A stretch of DNA of 64,000 bases from Porifericola rhodea (lineage in GTDB: Bacteria > Bacteroidota > Bacteroidia > Cytophagales > Cyclobacteriaceae): NCBI RefSeq assembly GCF_030506305.1, contig NZ_CP119421.1, positions 3,860,501 through 3,924,500 on the forward strand, read 5' to 3'. Below, one piece after another: positions 63,126 through 64,000 of this stretch. Under the pieces are notes generated by a model. The model was not told the origin of the DNA, did no database searches, and was given only the letters and a program-made list of their open reading frames with translations. A program made the position numbers and the translations under genes. The number at the start of each line of letters is the position of its first letter. Positions within the stretch are counted from its first letter, which is position 1.

Positions 63126-64000
63126 ATGGCAGAAGTAATAAGAATGCCCAAGATGAGCGATACCATGGAAGAAGGTGTGATCGCTTCTTGGCAGAAAAAA
63201 GTAGGCGATCAAGTAGAATCTGGTGATATCCTCGCTGAAGTAGAAACAGATAAAGCAACAATGGAGCTGGAGTCTTTTGAAGACGGCACATTGCTATATA
63301 TAGGTGTACAGGAAAACGAAGCGGTACCGGTAGATGGCGTAATTGCAATTATAGGTGAAGAAGGAGAAAATATAGATAGCTTGCTTAAAGATATTGAAGG
63401 CGGTGCAGCCCCTTCTGGTGGTCAGGAAGAAGAAAAGTCTGAAGCCTCTTCTGACAGCGACAGCGCTGAGGCCGAAGAAACTGTTGATGCCTCTGATGTA
63501 AATGCTACTGTGGTAACCATGCCTAAAATGAGCGATACCATGACCGAAGGTGTGATCGCCTCATGGCTCAAAAATGTAGGTGACAAAGTAGAGTCTGGTG
63601 ATATTCTGGCAGAGGTAGAGACTGATAAAGCAACAATGGAGCTGGAATCTTACGAAGATGGTACGCTACTCTATATTGGTGTAGAAGAGGGAGGATCTGT
63701 AGCTATAGATGGAGTTATTGCAATTATAGGTGAAGAAGGAGCCGATTACGAAAAACTGCTGAAAGCACAAAAGTCTGGTGGTAAAGCTAGCGAAAGTAGC
63801 TCTGACAATGGTCAGGATACAAGTGCTGCTGAAAAAGATGCTCCGGCTTATACGCCCTCTCATGCAGAATCTAGCTCGACGCCCAGTACCGAAGGAGGAC
63901 GCGTTAAAGCCTCTCCGCTGGCTCGCAAAATGGCTGAAGAAAAAGGGTTTGATATAAGCAAAATATCTGGAAGTGGGGAAAATGGTCGTGTAGTTAAGAA
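63126..64000 (+). CDS. pdhC: Pyruvate dehydrogenase E2 (dihydrolipoyl acetyltransferase), partial (C-terminus beyond right edge)
   Basis: The open frame runs off the window with 291 codons visible. Two lipoyl domains (about 1-80 and 130-205) each carry the E-T-D-K-A-T-M-E motif with the lipoylated Lys and start PKMSDTM-x-EGVIASW. Acidic/Ser-rich linkers follow, and the peripheral E1/E3-binding domain begins at VKASPLARKMAEEKGFDI. The catalytic domain is outside the window. The two lipoyl segments are alike at the DNA level, a sign of internal duplication. The preceding 189 bp hold no other gene. Confidence 0.96.
   Translation, partial: MAEVIRMPKMSDTMEEGVIASWQKKVGDQVESGDILAEVETDKATMELESFEDGTLLYIGVQENEAVPVDGVIAIIGEEGENIDSLLKDIEGGAAPSGGQEEEKSEASSDSDSAEAEETVDASDVNATVVTMPKMSDTMTEGVIASWLKNVGDKVESGDILAEVETDKATMELESYEDGTLLYIGVEEGGSVAIDGVIAIIGEEGADYEKLLKAQKSGGKASESSSDNGQDTSAAEKDAPAYTPSHAESSSTPSTEGGRVKASPLARKMAEEKGFDISKISGSGENGRVVK

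Noticed and set aside
1-64000. CRISPR arrays, tRNA, rRNA and tmRNA genes
   Set aside because: No regularly spaced short repeats and no cloverleaf or rRNA-like segments were seen. This was read by eye, so a scan by tRNAscan-SE or Infernal would settle it.

Overview
The window looks like a chromosome segment from a member of the phylum Bacteroidetes, probably Cytophagales-like. The signs are Bacteroidetes-type -7 promoter boxes (TAnnTTTG), a T9SS type A C-terminal sorting domain, TamB divergent from tsaD, the run parA-parB-DUF5683-dapB-lepB, GIN (DUF2807) and DUF4136 proteins, and weak or absent Shine-Dalgarno sequences. I see no tRNA, rRNA, CRISPR array, transposase or prophage. The species cannot be named from this sequence alone.

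Region 1 (1-40 kb) is mostly housekeeping. In order it holds: a TamB-like gene cut by the left edge; tsaD; a TerB-like protein; smpB; an HNH endonuclease; a lipoprotein; sucC; a LolD-type ATPase; bcp; a sigma54 response regulator followed by a membrane histidine kinase; an EamA-tgt-lptG-EamA operon; a GIN-domain protein; topA; a sixA/holin-like/VTT-like trio; a DUF4136 lipoprotein; a coiled-coil membrane protein; two methyltransferases; apaG; ung; the parA-parB-DUF5683-dapB-lepB run; a GNAT-like/PfkB pair; egtB-egtD (ergothioneine); hemB and purL. Many neighbours converge on strong bidirectional hairpin terminators.

Region 2 (40.3-62.9 kb) is an AT-richer polysaccharide assembly and export locus. 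A plus-strand arm carries a Wza-like export lipoprotein, a Wzc-like co-polymerase/kinase and three glycosyltransferases. It meets a minus-strand arm carrying two secreted parallel beta-helix proteins and, after a gene-poor gap of about 0.8 kb, a tightly packed operon (Wzy-like polymerase, Wzx-like flippase, glycosyltransferase, CapA-family protein, ATP-grasp ligase). A further plus-strand pair (glycosyltransferase and heparinase II/III-like protein) follows. No initiating phosphoglycosyl transferase and no sugar-nucleotide genes are present, so those steps must be encoded elsewhere.

The most striking feature is a direct repeat of 1755 bp (47055-48809 and 50803-52557), without differences as far as I could compare by eye. 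It gives two adjacent genes the same 585-residue beta-helix core. One product is short and has no anchor. The other continues into three PA14 domains and a T9SS sorting signal. This amounts to a pair of enzymes with the same catalytic core but different destinations, and the repeat geometry would allow recombination to remove the anchored form.

Region 3 (63.1 kb to the end) is the start of a pyruvate dehydrogenase E2 gene with two lipoyl domains, cut by the right edge.
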